Assembly: GCA_964017185.1 (NCBI GenBank)
Contig: OZ024869.1
Coordinates: 3,990,501-4,054,500 of the forward strand
Length of the DNA stretch: 64,000 nucleotides
Reading direction: 5' to 3'
From: Rugalucina vietnamica
Taxonomy: Eukaryota; Mollusca; Bivalvia; Lucinida; Lucinidae
Shown here: positions 1 through 13,700 of the stretch, in pieces
How the letters are laid out: the number at the start of each line of letters is the position of its first letter
Position numbering within the stretch: position 1 is the first letter of the stretch
Position numbers and translations under genes: made by a program
Notes under the pieces: model-generated
What the model was told of the DNA's origin: nothing
Seen by the model: only the letters and a program-made list of their open reading frames with translations
The model's database searches: none

Positions 1-242
1 GTCCTATTCATCCACTATCAAAAATGTACAACTAAAGATTAAAAATGTGCACAGAATGTACATTAAAGATGAAAAGTATTAGTAGTACATGCACTCGTTG
101 TTGTTTCTGTTGTCGTCGTTGGTGTGAACGAAAACTATTTGGAAGCATCAGCAGCCAGCTTAAGTTTATTGCAATCCTAAGTAGCACTTTTTGGCTGTAT
201 ATAGTTCATTTCATGTTAAAATCGTTCATCATGATATTTTAT

Positions 243-263
243 AAGAAGAAGATGAAGAAGAAG

Positions 264-293
<30 letters not shown>
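243..293. repeat. GAA/AAG microsatellite
   Basis: Nearly pure AAG triplets with one GAT interruption, lying in the flank or an intron of the thiolase gene. The open frame running into it is simply poly-lysine from the repeat and not a gene. Confidence 0.9.
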
Positions 294-296
<3 letters not shown>

Positions 297-995
297 ACGA
301 AGAAGAATTGTATTTTCAAAATGTGTAGAGCAAAGTGTATTTGCATTATAAATTTTCATATTTTCCAGTAAAGGTTCGAAACTTCACGATTCTTCATAAA
401 AGCATTCTAATCAGTTTCAAATTTTGCCCCTCAGCAACCCCATAATTCAAATAGACCTTATTTCCAGTACCCATTAAAACTGAAACTATGTTATTCATGA
501 CTTGAGTAAAGGCAATAATGACAACTGAATTTAGTTTTTTTTTTCACTTAAGTATAAAAAGAGTTTTGTTGCAAAACAGCTTTTTCAGCTAAATTGCCTT
601 ACTTTTCCCCATTGTGGGCCCCTTCTAAAATCCCACAAAGGCAATATTGACTCAATTAAATATTTATTTATTTGCAAATAATCCAGAAATATTATTTTCA
701 ACATTATTAAGATTTTTCTCACTGACTAGAACACCATTTTCTCATTTAATATTTATTTTGGCAGCCATCTTGGAATTTCGAGCCGCCATCTTGAAAATTA
801 GAGTAATTTTGATTGGCTAACGAGAAAATTTCAAATAGTTCATGCTTATGAACATATCTGCCAAGTTTCATGCTTGTATCCGGAAGTGCAGGATTCATGT
901 CATTTCCATCTCCACTAAATTGGAAAGCGAAGTTTTCTTTTATTTATACTGTACATGTACATAGGGCTGGACTTTATCTAACAAGAACGATAATT
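294..995. other. AT-rich stretch without recognised gene
   Basis: No thiolase exon, RNA gene or terminal inverted repeat was seen here on either strand. By the gene's direction this should be intron of the thiolase gene, whose next exons would lie left of position 1. A duplicated GCCATCTTG word near 770-795 is the only local repetition noted. Confidence 0.5.
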
Positions 996-1223
996 GAGCC
1001 ATTACATAAGAAAATCAACAACATGCATTGATGGAAACAAAGATGCAGATCAGCTGTACATTAACTACACAGCTGATCAGCACCTTTGTTTTCACTACAT
1101 GGACAGTACAATCCCTCTTCTTCTTAAATAGGAAATTTCAAGCTTCTAACCTGACAGTACAGCCTGGTTTGTGTCAGGGCTGGTTGGAAACCCAGATTGT
1201 TGGTTTTCTCATGCGAAGGCTCA
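996..1223. mobile_element. Hairpin MITE family 1, copy 1
   Basis: Starts GAGCC, ends GGCTCA, with a central palindrome around 1048-1078 (GATCAGCTGT arms) flanked by AACAAAG and CTTTGTT. All copies of this family share degenerate GAGCCGCC TIRs followed by a TGAGAAAACCAACAA-like block. The palindrome sits off-centre, and a CAAGCTTCTAG segment lies in the longer arm. No coding capacity. Confidence 0.85.
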
Positions 1224-1326
1224 TATATCAAAATCACCCAAAGCCTATCAGAAAGAAAATCTTATGACACAAACACAGAAAGTCGGTAACAGATATCTTG
1301 ATATTGCTACAGCATCAGCCTAAAAT

Positions 1327-1560
1327 GAGCCGCGTCGCGAGAAAACTGGTCTCCGGGGTCTCCAACCAGGTCTGACACAGACACGCATGTACAATCGCAG
1401 AAAAAAGCTAGAATCTTGAAAGTTTGGGTTTAAGTAGACGAGGAATTGCACTATCCCTGTGGCGAAAACAAAGGTGCTGATCAGCTTCGCAGTTACTGCG
1501 AAGCTGATCTGCACCTTTGTTTTTGCATTGGCAAAAATCCAGTTTTCTCATGATGCGATT
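1327..1560. mobile_element. Hairpin MITE family 1, copy 2 (inverted orientation)
   Basis: Opposite orientation to copy 1. The central palindrome has arms CTTCGCAGT and ACTGCGAAG. The right terminus is degenerate (GATGCGATT in place of the usual GGCGGCTC). Confidence 0.82.
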
Positions 1561-1655
1561 AAATGAAACATACACGAAATCATGAATTTTCTTAAATTAC
1601 ATGTCACAGTCCAAATTGAGACCTTTTACATTGTTTCTATAATTCAATGACTTAC

Positions 1656-1736
1656 TTTAGATGTGACTCCATAGAGAATCTGTCCTGCTGTTCTCTGCTG
1701 ATGCCAAATCTTTCTGCTACATTCTCAGAAGTTATA
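1656..1736 (-). CDS. ACAA1: Thiolase exon encoding ITSENVAERFGISREQQDRF
   Basis: 81 nt: one base completing a codon, 26 codons, then two bases. The translation ITSENVAERFGISREQQDRF then SMESHL matches the highly conserved ACAA1 block. The donor is GTAAGT and the acceptor is ATTTTACAG. On the minus strand the acceptor lies only 13 bp after the end of a hairpin MITE (1750-1961), so the MITE's pyrimidine-rich terminus forms part of the acceptor region. Confidence 0.9.
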
Positions 1737-4700
1737 CTGTAAAATAGTTGAGCCTGTGCATGAGAAAACCAACAATTTGGAATTCTGACCAGGTCCGACA
1801 CAAACCAGCAAGACTTGAAATTTCAGATTTAAGAAGAAGAAGGATTATATTATCTGTGTAGTGAAAACAAAGGCACTGATCAGCTTTGCGGTTACCGCGA
1901 AGCTGGTCTGCGCCTTTGTTTTCACATATGCAAATTGTTGGTTTTCTCATGTAGTGGCTCAGTTATAAGCATTTTAACAAAACGAATGAAAACAAGCTTT
2001 GTGGAACTTTAAAAATAAATCTATATGCATAATACTGTAAATCCGGTAATTTTGGTGAGAACTTAATTTTCGCGAATATTCGCGAATCTGATGCCTCGCG
2101 AATTCAAGGTTCTTGTGAATAAAGAATTTCTATAGGCCATAAAGTCTGCAAGAGCACTCGTTCGCGAATTCAAAACCTCGTAAATAATTCGGAAATAGAA
2201 AATTTGCGAAATAAAAGTCACGCGAAAATTTCCGGATTTACAGTACTTTCCAGATCATGGCCAACAAAGTTACTGATGATAATGTGTTCACTTATGTACA
2301 GTCTAATCTGCCTCTTATTTTTTCGAATATGCTTTAACAGACTTTCATATAAATCTACACATATGCTTATTGTTGAGGCTAAATGTCCAGAAATGGATAA
2401 GCTTTTCAGTTTTGTCAAGATGAAGGGCACCATTTGAATAAGTGCCATCAACTTCTGGAAACAACAGCGAAACTCAAGAAGGTAAATGTATCTATAATTT
2501 GATCAATATCCTAAAGTCAGCCCTTTCTTAAGCATGATTATCTTTGCAACTTTCAAGCCTCTATCAACTTCCTTGTTAATTTACATGGAAACTGACAATG
2601 ATTAATGTGTGGTGTAGCTCCTGAATATAACAATCTCTTTACGACAAAATTTCATGCTTTTTCATACATCACATAAACTGTTGATTGGATGATTTTGTGT
2701 TTTAAGTCCCACTTAATAGATAAGGTCATATGGGGACAGATTTTTAAAGTTCCATCTGCAAGACCTAAGAAGCTTGGGGCCATACCCATGGACCCTGGTT
2801 TCCAGGACAAGAGGCTTAGCCACTAGGCCACTGAAACTTCTAGGATTCCATATTATCATTACAACATATTTGGACAGAAAACACGGATGAATAATGCTTG
2901 GATAGTATATAGAGAGCTTGTAATATAGAGGTTGTAGGGATTTATAGAGCCGCACCATTTGAAAACCGTATTTTTGTCTATGCAAAATTAAGGCGCAGAT
3001 CAGCTGTGCAGTAATTGCACAGCTGATCAGCGCCTTTGTTTTCGCTACTTGGATAGTACAATTTCTCTTCTTCCTAAATCCGAAACTTCAAGCTTCTAGC
3101 CACCTGTATCTGCACAGGCCGGTTTATGTCCGACCTGATCGGTTTTCTCACGTTGCGCCACAATATGGCAGGCTTAGGACAGTCTAGCAGGTCATAGTTT
3201 AGAAACAACCACACTGCATGAAATGATTCCAGGAAAGTTGTCATTAAACCCATATAAGCCATGGCGAAAGAAAAATGGTCTTCAAGGTTTCCAACCTGGT
3301 CCCACATAAACCGGTCTGTGCAGTCATGAAAGAAAGCTAGAGCCTTGAAATTTTGGGTATAGTTAGAGGAAGAATTATACTATCCATGTAGCAAAAACAA
3401 AGGCGCTGATCAGCTATGCAGTTACTGCGCCTTTGTTTTCGCATATTACGAATGGACTTGCTTATTATCATTTGAGTGATTCCACTTTCATTTCAAGGAG
3501 CATCAGGAATTATTTTGAATTTTGATTCAATTTTTTGAAATTTCTCTAAGCAAACAGAATAGCCCCAGATGTGATGCCATGTTCTGTGGTGTCACATCTG
3601 TGGCTATATTGTTTGTCTCATATAAAGGACGCCAGGCTAATATGAGTTTAAGGTATATGTACCTAGTAATCATGATTACATACTCTTTTAAATCTATAGC
3701 AAACAGGGTTACTAAAGTCTGAAAACTTGCCTCTGATAATGGTTTTGCGCAGAAATTTTTTGGATGGGGGACGACAGAAAAATTATTTTCATGTCAAAAT
3801 CTTGATCTTAGTTTGTCCTAATAGGACCTTCAAAATTTTGAAAATCGGTGAACAAATAAAGTTTTTATAGCCAAAATGAATTTTGCATAGGGATTTTGCA
3901 TTGGCAAGGGAGATAATCGATGATCGTGAAAATGCATATTATTCGAGATTTTTTACCTGATCATGAAGATTTTGTCTCAGGTATGTCATTTATGTCAATT
4001 AATAATAATTTTTAGCAATCATGATTAAATAGTAAGAATTTAAAATTTTTGCGGGAAAATATTTACCTCCCTTCCATGATATTTTTATACAGGAAATCCC
4101 TATTCAAAAATGATTTTGACCAGAATTTTTTTATTTGTCAACCGATTTTCAAAATTTTCTCTGCACATTTTGCGACAAACTGAATGCTTAATTGTGCCAA
4201 GAAAATATTTCTTCTACATTTGAACAGTTGTAAAATATCTGCGAAAAACCATTATCACTCACTATGAAACAGACTTTAGTATAAAGAACAAACAACAATT
4301 AATGCAAAAGATTTTAGGCAAACATACAGAAAAGAGTCACACACACACACGTAAAAATATACATGTACTATACTTTGAGGTTATACTGTAAAACAGCTAT
4401 ATGCATTTTAACAAAAGGAAAACAAGCTTTCTGGAACTTGAAAAATAACTCTTCATCTATACTTTGCCTCAATTTTAACAAAAGGAAAACAAACTTTGTG
4501 GAAATTGAAAAAAAATCTTCATGAATCTATACTTTGCCTCAAACAGGAAAACAAACAAGCTGTCTAAATAAAAAGTACATGTAATGCAATAAAAATTTAC
4601 ACAGAAGCAAAACCAAATTTGATCAGGCATTTATCAAACTTGTACCAAAGCATATGAGCCGCCTCATGGGAAAACCAACAATCTGCATAGGCGAAAACAA

Positions 4701-7700
4701 AGACGCAGATCAGCTTCGCGGTAACCGCGAAGCTGATCAGCGCCTTTGTTTTTGCTTCTCGGATAGTACAAGTCCTCTTCTACTTAAATCCAAAATTTCA
4801 AGCTTCTAGCTCTTTTCTGTGCTTGTACAGGTCGGTTTGTGTCGGACCTGTTCGGAAACCACATTGTTGGTTTTCCCACGAGGCGGCTCATATAATAACC
4901 CCTGCCTTAAAACTGATCCCTGAATTCATTCCCACCTTACATACCACATACACACCCCATGGGAGTAAGACTATCTCTGGCAAGCGGGACTTCCATTATT
5001 TTGGGGTTAAGGTCGGCAAAAGCAGAGCCTACACCCATCCCAGACTGTGACATCATTTCTACACTGAAAAAATAACCAGACTGTGACATCATTTCTACAC
5101 TGAAAAAATGACCAGCCTAAATGGGAAATGATAGCACAGATTCTGTTTGGTGGCATCACTGAAGCTGATTTTAGAATGCTGAAAAAAATAAGCAATCTGG
5201 TAAATACATGGGAAAGGATAGCGTAAATATTCTGTTTAGTTGGATAACTAAAGATGATTTTAGGACTGTTTTCATCCCTATCATGTAAAGCATGAACATA
5301 AGTTTCCATCAATCAGCTCTAATAAACATAGAAGTTTCGAAGTAAAAAAGAGTGCCATGAAAATGTTTATAAATCAGCCGCCACATGAGAAAACCAACAA
5401 TTTGCATATGCAAAAACAAAACAGCAGATCAGCTTCGCGGTAACCGCAAAGCTGATCAGCGCCTTTGTTTTCGCTTGACGGATAGTACAATTCCTCTAAT
5501 TTCTAAATTCGAAATTTCAAGCCTCTAGCTATATTCTCTGCTTGTACAGCTCGGTTTGTGTCGGACCTGGTCGGAACCCAAATTGTTGGTTTTCTCACGC
5601 ACAGGCTCATATTCTATCACAAAGCATTACTTTTGAATGTGTTGTATGATTTAATGACAAGGTAAGACTCCAACAATTCGCTTTGATCATGTTCTGCTTT
5701 GTATGCAAATAGCAGATTATCTGAAAAATTGGAATATCTAAGGTCGCAGACAGTATTTGAGCCCCCTCATGGGAAAACCAACAATCTGCATAGGCGAAAA
5801 CAAAGGCGCAGATCAGCTTCGCGGTAACCGCGAAGCTGATCAGCGCCTTTGTTTTCGCTACTCGGATAGTACAATTCCTCCTCTACTTAACTCCAAAATT
5901 TCAAGCTTCTAGCCTGCTTCTGTAGCTGTACAGGCCGGTTTGTGTCAGACCTGTTCAAAAACCACATTGTTGGTTTTCCCACGAGGCGGCTCATTTAATA
6001 TTTCTATATGCTGAAAACTCTCCTAAGAAGGGATCAAAAAGCAAGTCCTAAAATATCTTCTGGGCAACCTCTGACTCATATGATCACACCCACCCCATAG
6101 GTGTGAGGCTATCCCTTGCATTTTTAACCTCCATTATTCGAGGGTTTAAATTGGCAAACTTTTCTGCAGAGCCCATACCAGTCCCCGTCATCATTTCCAC
6201 ACTGCAATAACAAGGACGTTAATTTAATGGTCATCAGGGCCTAGTTGTTCAAAATTAACGACATTGTTAGTTAACAATATAACAGTGAATTTGCTTATTT
6301 AAGCTAGTATCTCACTGGCATACGAATTTCTTGCAACTGTTTTGCGACTTTCGCACGATATTCGTGCGAGTGTTGCACGAGTGTCGTGAGAATTTTCATG
6401 TGCCGCGAATTGGTTAAGAAATGGCCGCAAAGGTTTTAAACATGTTTAAAAATTATATGCAAATTTTTTTTCTGAAATATTTGGCAAGACTCGTGTGACA
6501 GTCGTATGACAGGTGCAAGACAGTCTTACGACATTTGTGTGAGTGTCGCGAACCTGTTGTCCAGAAATTTTGGCAAATTTACGATGCAAAATTTTCATGA
6601 CACTCATACAAATGTTGTACGACAGTCGTGCGACAGTCTTGAGAAAACATGCGAACACCTCGCAACTATCTGGCGAGAAAATTAAACTAAGCAACATTCG
6701 TACGAATGTCATGCGACACACTCACGAATATCGCGAGACCGTCGTACGAATGAAAATGAAAACAAAGCTACATTCGTGGGAACATCGTGAGACAGTCTCA
6801 CAAATGTCTCGTGACTGTCTTATGGCATTTACTTAACGAGTTGTCTAAACGATGATGTAAAGCTAACGAGGTTTTGAACAACTGGCCCTAGGCTATCATG
6901 TATGAGGGTCTGGATGGGGTATAATGATTAATGAATAATGGCCTAAAATTTTTAATGAGAGTGAATAAAGAGCAAAATATTTAATGATTAGTGAATAATG
7001 AGGTCCTAAAGAATAATGAATTAATGTAAATTTTTAATGAATAGCAGAGTAATATAATGAATAGACTCAATAGTGAATAATAACATTTTAAAGAATAATG
7101 AATACACTAAAATTTGGCTATGGAATTGTCTTAGATGGCCTCCCTGACATTCCAGAATTTCGTTTTTTTTCTGGGGTCTGGACGCCCCCAGACCCGATTT
7201 AGTTCAAATGTTGTATTCATATTTCAGAAATCCTTGAATGTTTGGAAAGACATAGCATGTAGGGGCTAACCTCAAGGGCCAATTGAAAAAGAAATGTGTC
7301 ATTTGAAGGCAGAGAAAAATAAATCATTCTGGATGTTTACTGAGCCAGATACTATTTCACTGTTTTGTTTGCTTATGTATATGTATTTTCTTTTCATTCT
7401 ATTACCCCACTTTGTCGTTATTACCGTATGTATGTTCCAGTCCTATAATGATACTCTTTTCTGTGGATGGACATCATCTTGCTTTTTTATATGACAGAAC
7501 ATATAAATTTATAATAGTATTTTGCAATCAGAAACAAGGCAGCACTAAGAACGTCAATGCAGATCTATCTGGCAATTTATATGGCGCTACATGATAATTT
7601 TTTCCTCGCTCGCTCGGTATTTAGACATTAATAATATGTATTGTACAATCAGACACAAGCACAAATCCATACATCACATAGTACTCCTATGCTAACTAGT

Positions 7701-10700
7701 TTACTAAATAAAAACAACAGCATTTTATTATACCTTTACCCCTAATGTTACATTTTTTCTTAAATAACCTTTGGTATTCATAATTGAAGAGAAAGATTCA
7801 GGGTAAAACTTAGGGCATATAAGGTGGAGGGGATTATACTCCCAACAGATTTAAAAGGGGATTTGCTAAAAAAATCGGTATACTATTTCGGAAAGTTTCT
7901 ATGAGGCTTTGTGGTCTAGCAGAGTCTCTCAAGATGTTACTATCAAGGTTGCACTCAGCAGTCTACAATTTAATACCATAGAACTAGTCCTTGTGGCTTG
8001 AGATAAGAGATGCCAGGTGAGGTGGGGAACACCTATTTGCTTATGGATATTAGCTGGGTGAAGAAGGCGTGACTAGTAATTATCATATTTTAATGAATAA
8101 TCGGGCTAATTTTAATGAATAAGCCAAAATTTTAATGACAGTGAATAAATGGCTAAATTTTTAGTGATAAGTGAATACCAGGATCCCCCAACCAGACCCT
8201 CATGTATGTGCAATGTATACTTCATTGCACCCCACTTTTACTTAACCCATCTTTGACGAATGGATTCTCCCATCATTATCATTTTGGTGAGTCCACCTTC
8301 ATTTGGGGTGTTAGGAGTGATTTTCAATTTTTAGCTCATTTTTCAATGAAATTCCTCTAAGCAAACAGAATAGCCCCAGATGGGATGCCACATTTTGCAG
8401 CGTCATATCTGGGGCTATACTGTTTGCCTATGTCCCACAAAAAGGACACCAGGCTTATTTGATTTAATAAAACTGCGGTGTACATGTGTATACATGTTTT
8501 TCTCATTTTTGCTTCAAACATATGTTGTTACTACTCATAAAAACCGCCTCATCGAGGCAGCTCTAACTCGTACCCATAATCTATGCTTTGAGCAAAATAT
8601 CAAATATTACATGTTCAACTGAAGATTTTCAGCTGTAAGAAAAACGTGTATATTGCATATGATGTTTACATATTGTAAATTATGACTGCATCTGGTCATT
8701 TTCTAAGCAGGGTTGCTTGTAATGGCCCATTACAGTTCTGACTGTACATGCACTCATCACAATTTTAAAACATTATTTAAGCAAATTTTAAGGCAAGAAA
8801 ACCTGTCTTAGGGGCAAAATAGCACAACTTTAGTTGAGTCTCTACCACTTGTCAAATAATAATATCCAGGCAGCAGAGCAGATGAATGAAAGATCATTTG
8901 TGTCTATCTGACATATTAGGGTCCCAACAGAAGAATCTCAGTTGGTACATGTTTATCTAGAATTTTTTTAAGTTTTCTGTCAATATACAGCCTCCTTTCC
9001 CCACTACTGATATGCTACTCACCCACCAGCCATCCCAATATTGTAGGCTTTGTTCTTGATGCCACCTGAATAATACAAACAAACACAATTAGAGTATAAG
9101 CTGTTCACCATCTACAGACAGCCAAAACTGGACAAGTTGACTGCTCAGGTATACATGCCTGTATCCTTGTGGTTTCATCATGAAAACATGTCCATGTAAT
9201 GTATACCCCTTTAAACCCCACTTTTATATAGTAAAAGGGTTCAAAGGGGTATACCTATTTTTCTCATTTTTGATTCAAAACATAGATTGTGTGTACCCAA
9301 TTCAAAACATAGATTGTGTGTACCCACAATCTATGTTTTGAGCAATAATATTAAAAATATCAAAATTTTTCTGTCAGAAAAAAAAATCAGTTTTTACTGA
9401 TGAAAAATATCGCGTTATATTGCATGGGCAAGTTTTTGTATTGACATAGTTAATCAGATTTTCGTTTTTGCTCTTAAATGAGTACACACTCAAGCACTTG
9501 AAAACAATTAATGATCTGGCCTAAAGGTAAACTTTATTAACCTCTGACACTGAATGGCAATTACAATGTACCTGCAATATTCATGAAGGCCTGCAGTCCT
9601 GACCCACACTGTCTGTTCACACTGGAGGCAGGAACTGTTTCTGGAATACCGCTGAAACAAGCCATTGAAACCAACACAGTAAACTCTTCACATTACGAAA
9701 ACACCCATATAATTTAGATTTTTGGATTACTGCTGGAAAAACAAAATAAAAATTTTCAGTAGGAAAATTTGGATATTTTTCTTAGTTTTGCTCACATAGA
9801 TTGTATGTTAGAACCGCCTTGACAATCTATGTCTTAGTGCAAAATAAGAAAAATAGGTAAACCCCTGCACACCCCAGTTTCACAATATAAAAATGGGTTT
9901 AAGGGGATATTATTTATACGGGCCCGAGGTTATAAAACTTTTTTCATGCTCAGCTCAGCTAAGCTGGAAATTTAAAGTGCTCATAAATAATGAAATAGCC
10001 AAAATAAATCAACATTTCAGGTTTAGATCACCAAATCCTGTAATTTATCATGCTAATAAATGTTAAAATGCCAACAATTGTTGGCATTTTAACATTTATG
10101 GGCAGGATAAATTTAAGTCTCAGCTGAGCTGAGCATGAAAAAAGTTTTATAACCTCGGGGCCAGTTAACTTGCTGATATAAATTGCATTTTGTGATCCTT
10201 TTTCAGATAAAATCATCAAATGATACATGTACTCATTACTGTTTGAAAGTTTTACTGTCATTATGCAAGCTGCCATGTATAATGTCACTGTCATTTTATA
10301 CCTTTTAACATTACGAAAACATGCCAATATATAATACATATATAGATTTTTCTTAAGTTCTAAGAATTGAAAAATTTCATTTGAAAACTTTTGATATTTT
10401 TCTTATTTTTGCTCAAAACATAGATTAAGGGTACACATTAGAACCACCTACATGTATGTTTTGGAGCAAAAATAAGAAAAAAATAGGTATACCCCTCCAT
10501 ACCCCAGTTTTGCTTTATAAAAGTGGGGTATAATGGGGTATACATTGCAAGGACATGTTTTCCTGATGGCAATATTGTTCGAGATCATTTATCTGTAGAT
10601 TACCTGAAAAACTGTGCAGCTCTTGCTGTAAAGGCACTTCTGGGATCATTCACATTGCCTACAATAAAGCATAGACTTTCAAGAAAATTTCAGTCCAATA

Positions 10701-13700
10701 AAGCATATTGTTTCCAACTTTCTATAGAGATACCAACCATAAAATTTAATGTAGAAACAAGATGATTTACTTTACAATTAAAATTATCCATTTCAGTTAA
10801 CTTCAGCAGTTAATGTATTAATGGGGGGTCTAAACTACAATTATCTGAATAAAATTATTTGACTCAATTCTCTTTTATTTTGTCAGATAAACAAATGCTT
10901 GCAGGCTGGCAGTCTGCACTGTTTGTTATTCATATTCTGCAGGGCCAAAAGAAAGCATTTTAATATAATGAAAACCTAAACTGCAAAGAAACATCTTTTA
11001 AAAAAAGATTATAACAAAATGCAGAAGTGTGTGGCAAACCAGGTGGTCAGAAAACTAAAGCAGTCCTACTGGGAAGTGGTCTATCCAGTTAAAAATTCAA
11101 ACATCAAAGAGACCAAGTTAGATGATTGACATGTTTTTAAAACATAACAGTAAATGTAGTATTTGATCTTACAGGTCTCGGCAATAAACATGATAGTGAC
11201 GTCAGAGAATGTAACGGTAAATGGGCATTGCCGACTGTTGTAAATAGGTAATCCAGTTTTGCTACTGTTGTTAACTCAAGTATTTTAACCTAAATTTTCG
11301 TCGTTATCACATTAGCGCAGTGGTATAGTGCTAAACCCAATGCATGTATATAATGTTTCGCTGAAGTGTCGCTGTCGCAGGTTCGAATCCCGCTTAACGA
11401 ATATCTTTTTTATTTTATTTATTTATTCATTATTATTATTATCATTATTTTGCGTTTTGATTTTTACTTTTTGTTTGCCAATCAGTTATTTTGAAAGAAA
11501 GATGAGAAGACGAAGAGTGTTCGGACTATTCAGATACTGAGTCAGCCAATGAAACATCTTAAACTCTCTTGAAAAGAAACCATTCTGTCATGACAGTTTG
11601 AATTGTCCATCTATTCATTGACACCGAAATTTGAATAAAAATACAGAAAACAGATAAATGAATTTTAAATGTGTACGAAAAATAAATAAAATATGAAGAT
11701 GAAAATAAGAACATTGACATATTTGAAAAAATAAAAAAATAAAAAAAAAAAAACAATGGTGTAAAACAACAACATCAAAAACAACCAAAACAAACAGACA
11801 AACAATGAAATTACAAAAAAGCAACAAAGATGATAAAAATTAAATGAAATACAGGGATTCGAACCCTCATCATAACTTTCCTGAACGCCGAATAAACATT
11901 ATGTATGTCGTATCCTCTACCATTTGAGCTATGACAGGTAGACAGCATCGCCTGCATTTTTATACTACTAGTTAAATGCCACGTAGGTTGTCTCCGTTAC
12001 TTCACCGTTAATAACGGTATATAACGGTGTAACCTGTCTACCCTCTCTATCATAGTATGTTCCAACGCGTCACTATCATGTTTGCAGAAAGACCTGTACC
12101 ATAAACACTGTCAAAGGAAGTATTGATTTTTTTAAGGAGGAATCTTCATAAAATACATAAAAAATACTGAATTCTATTGTGAAAATTATTTTGATGATGA
12201 TAATGATGATTGGATGATTGTAAATGTGGTTGCAATGATAATGGTGATGATAATAATGGTCTAGTTCAGTTCCATATACTCGTTTCTTCTAAACTGTCAA
12301 TTGTCTCTTTCAAAGTATTTACGGTAACAGTATAAGCAAGCTCAAAGACTACCTTTACTGTCATTCAAAATACTTGCCAATCTTAGTAGCTTTGGCTCTC
12401 TTTCCTGTCCAGGTGTTTTGCCACACACTTCTGCATTTTGTAATATTAGCAAACTGGCTCTATATGATATAGCAGTACAGATTCCCATTGTCAAGTTTTG
12501 TGTCAAAATAAAAAAATTGATCAACTATTACTATGTCAAGTCAGTTCGTACATGTACATGTACTATTAAAACCAAATTAACAAGATAAAAATAATTTACG
12601 TAAATCTTCAATATAAAGCACAATTTCACGGACATTTTGCCACTGCTGCAAGGCGAAGAAACAAAACACTGACTACCAACCAACACAGATATCTCCCAGC
12701 TCGTCAGGTCTGATGTTGACGCTCTGTAGAACACCGGTGAAAGCAGCTGATAGCAGGTCATCACCGTGAGTGTCCTTAAATGATAGAAGTTACATGTATT
12801 TTCAAAACTGTTTCAGCATTTAAAATTGTGTTTACTAAGTAATGCTGGACCTAAGGACCTAAGCATATCCTGCATGATTCATTTAACAAAATTTTAAAAT
12901 TAGTATTATGTTTGCTATGTTTTGCTATTGTGATGTATGGTATGCTGTTGTTTTCTTAGGGTGAACTCAATTATTATATTTAAACAGGGTTAAATGATTG
13001 AAAAGGTAAATGATTTTGTTAGATTTAACCCACTACTCGAGTAGGCATGCTGATAAGTACCACTCTCTCCACAAGCTATAAAAACAGGGTGCAGCCTATT
13101 CCTGGTGACCTGGTCTGTTAAACAGAGTTGTGTGACTGACTAGCCTATGACCAATGCCTTATAATGGGACAAACTGTCTTTGAAGAAGTGGGTGATTTGG
13201 ATTTTTGTTGTGCTCCTCTAGAGCTATGGGTGCACTTGTGAATGTTGTAACACTTCTTGTTTAGGGCTTAATAAAAAAAAATTGCCACCCATCCACCCTG
13301 AGCTGATCATTAGAAAATGAATGACACACTACATGAAGTATAGCTCAGTGGTCAGCGCACTGGCCTCTGGTGCTAGAGGTCCCGGGTTCGATCCCCGTCT
13401 GAGGTGAGGAAAATTTGGTGGTCTGAACATGCTTCTCTTCATGTCATTTGCAGGTATGACATGAACACAGTGCACTGTCCTTCGGATCGGGACGTTAACT
13501 AGAGGCCCCCCTGTGCTGGTTAAAGATCCCTACACAGATTCTATCCTCAAACATGTAGGCTCATTCTGCAAACACACTGGAATGTACAATGTACACCTCC
13601 CAAGAATAATCAGAAATTGATTGACGGGAGTAACAAGAAACAAACAAAACAAACATTCAGAATCTGAATCAGAATGGTTTACTGGTGACATGCCAAATTG

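Larger units (their letters stand above)
11171..12097. mobile_element. TIR element carrying two convergent tRNA-like sequences
   Basis: The ends are ACAGGTCT...AACATGATAGTGACG at 11171 and the reverse complement at 12070-12097. Each arm contains a tRNA-like core with A-box and B-box (11301-11400 plus strand, 11851-11938 minus strand), pointing toward each other. The region between them is low-complexity AT sequence with poly-A and poly-T tracts. No transposase is visible. Confidence 0.75.

Noticed and set aside
2395-2485. CCHC zinc-knuckle exon (FCQDEGHHLNKC)
   Set aside because: The first cysteine of the knuckle is replaced by Phe, the frame stops soon after, and no neighbouring gag or polymerase sequence supports it.
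8221-8270. Minus-strand GESIR as the missing VESMS thiolase exon
   Set aside because: Only a few residues agree, there is no splice pair, and the surrounding block is adjacent to the dispersed hairpin repeat at 8287-8462.
12345-12450. Minus-strand stretch VCGKTPGQEREPKLLRLASI as the missing thiolase exon
   Set aside because: It lies in the right interval and has a possible acceptor and donor, but its length (78 nt) does not satisfy the required phases, similarity to GNVLQPGAGA is poor, and a related sequence occurs inverted near 11015-11075, so it is a repeat.
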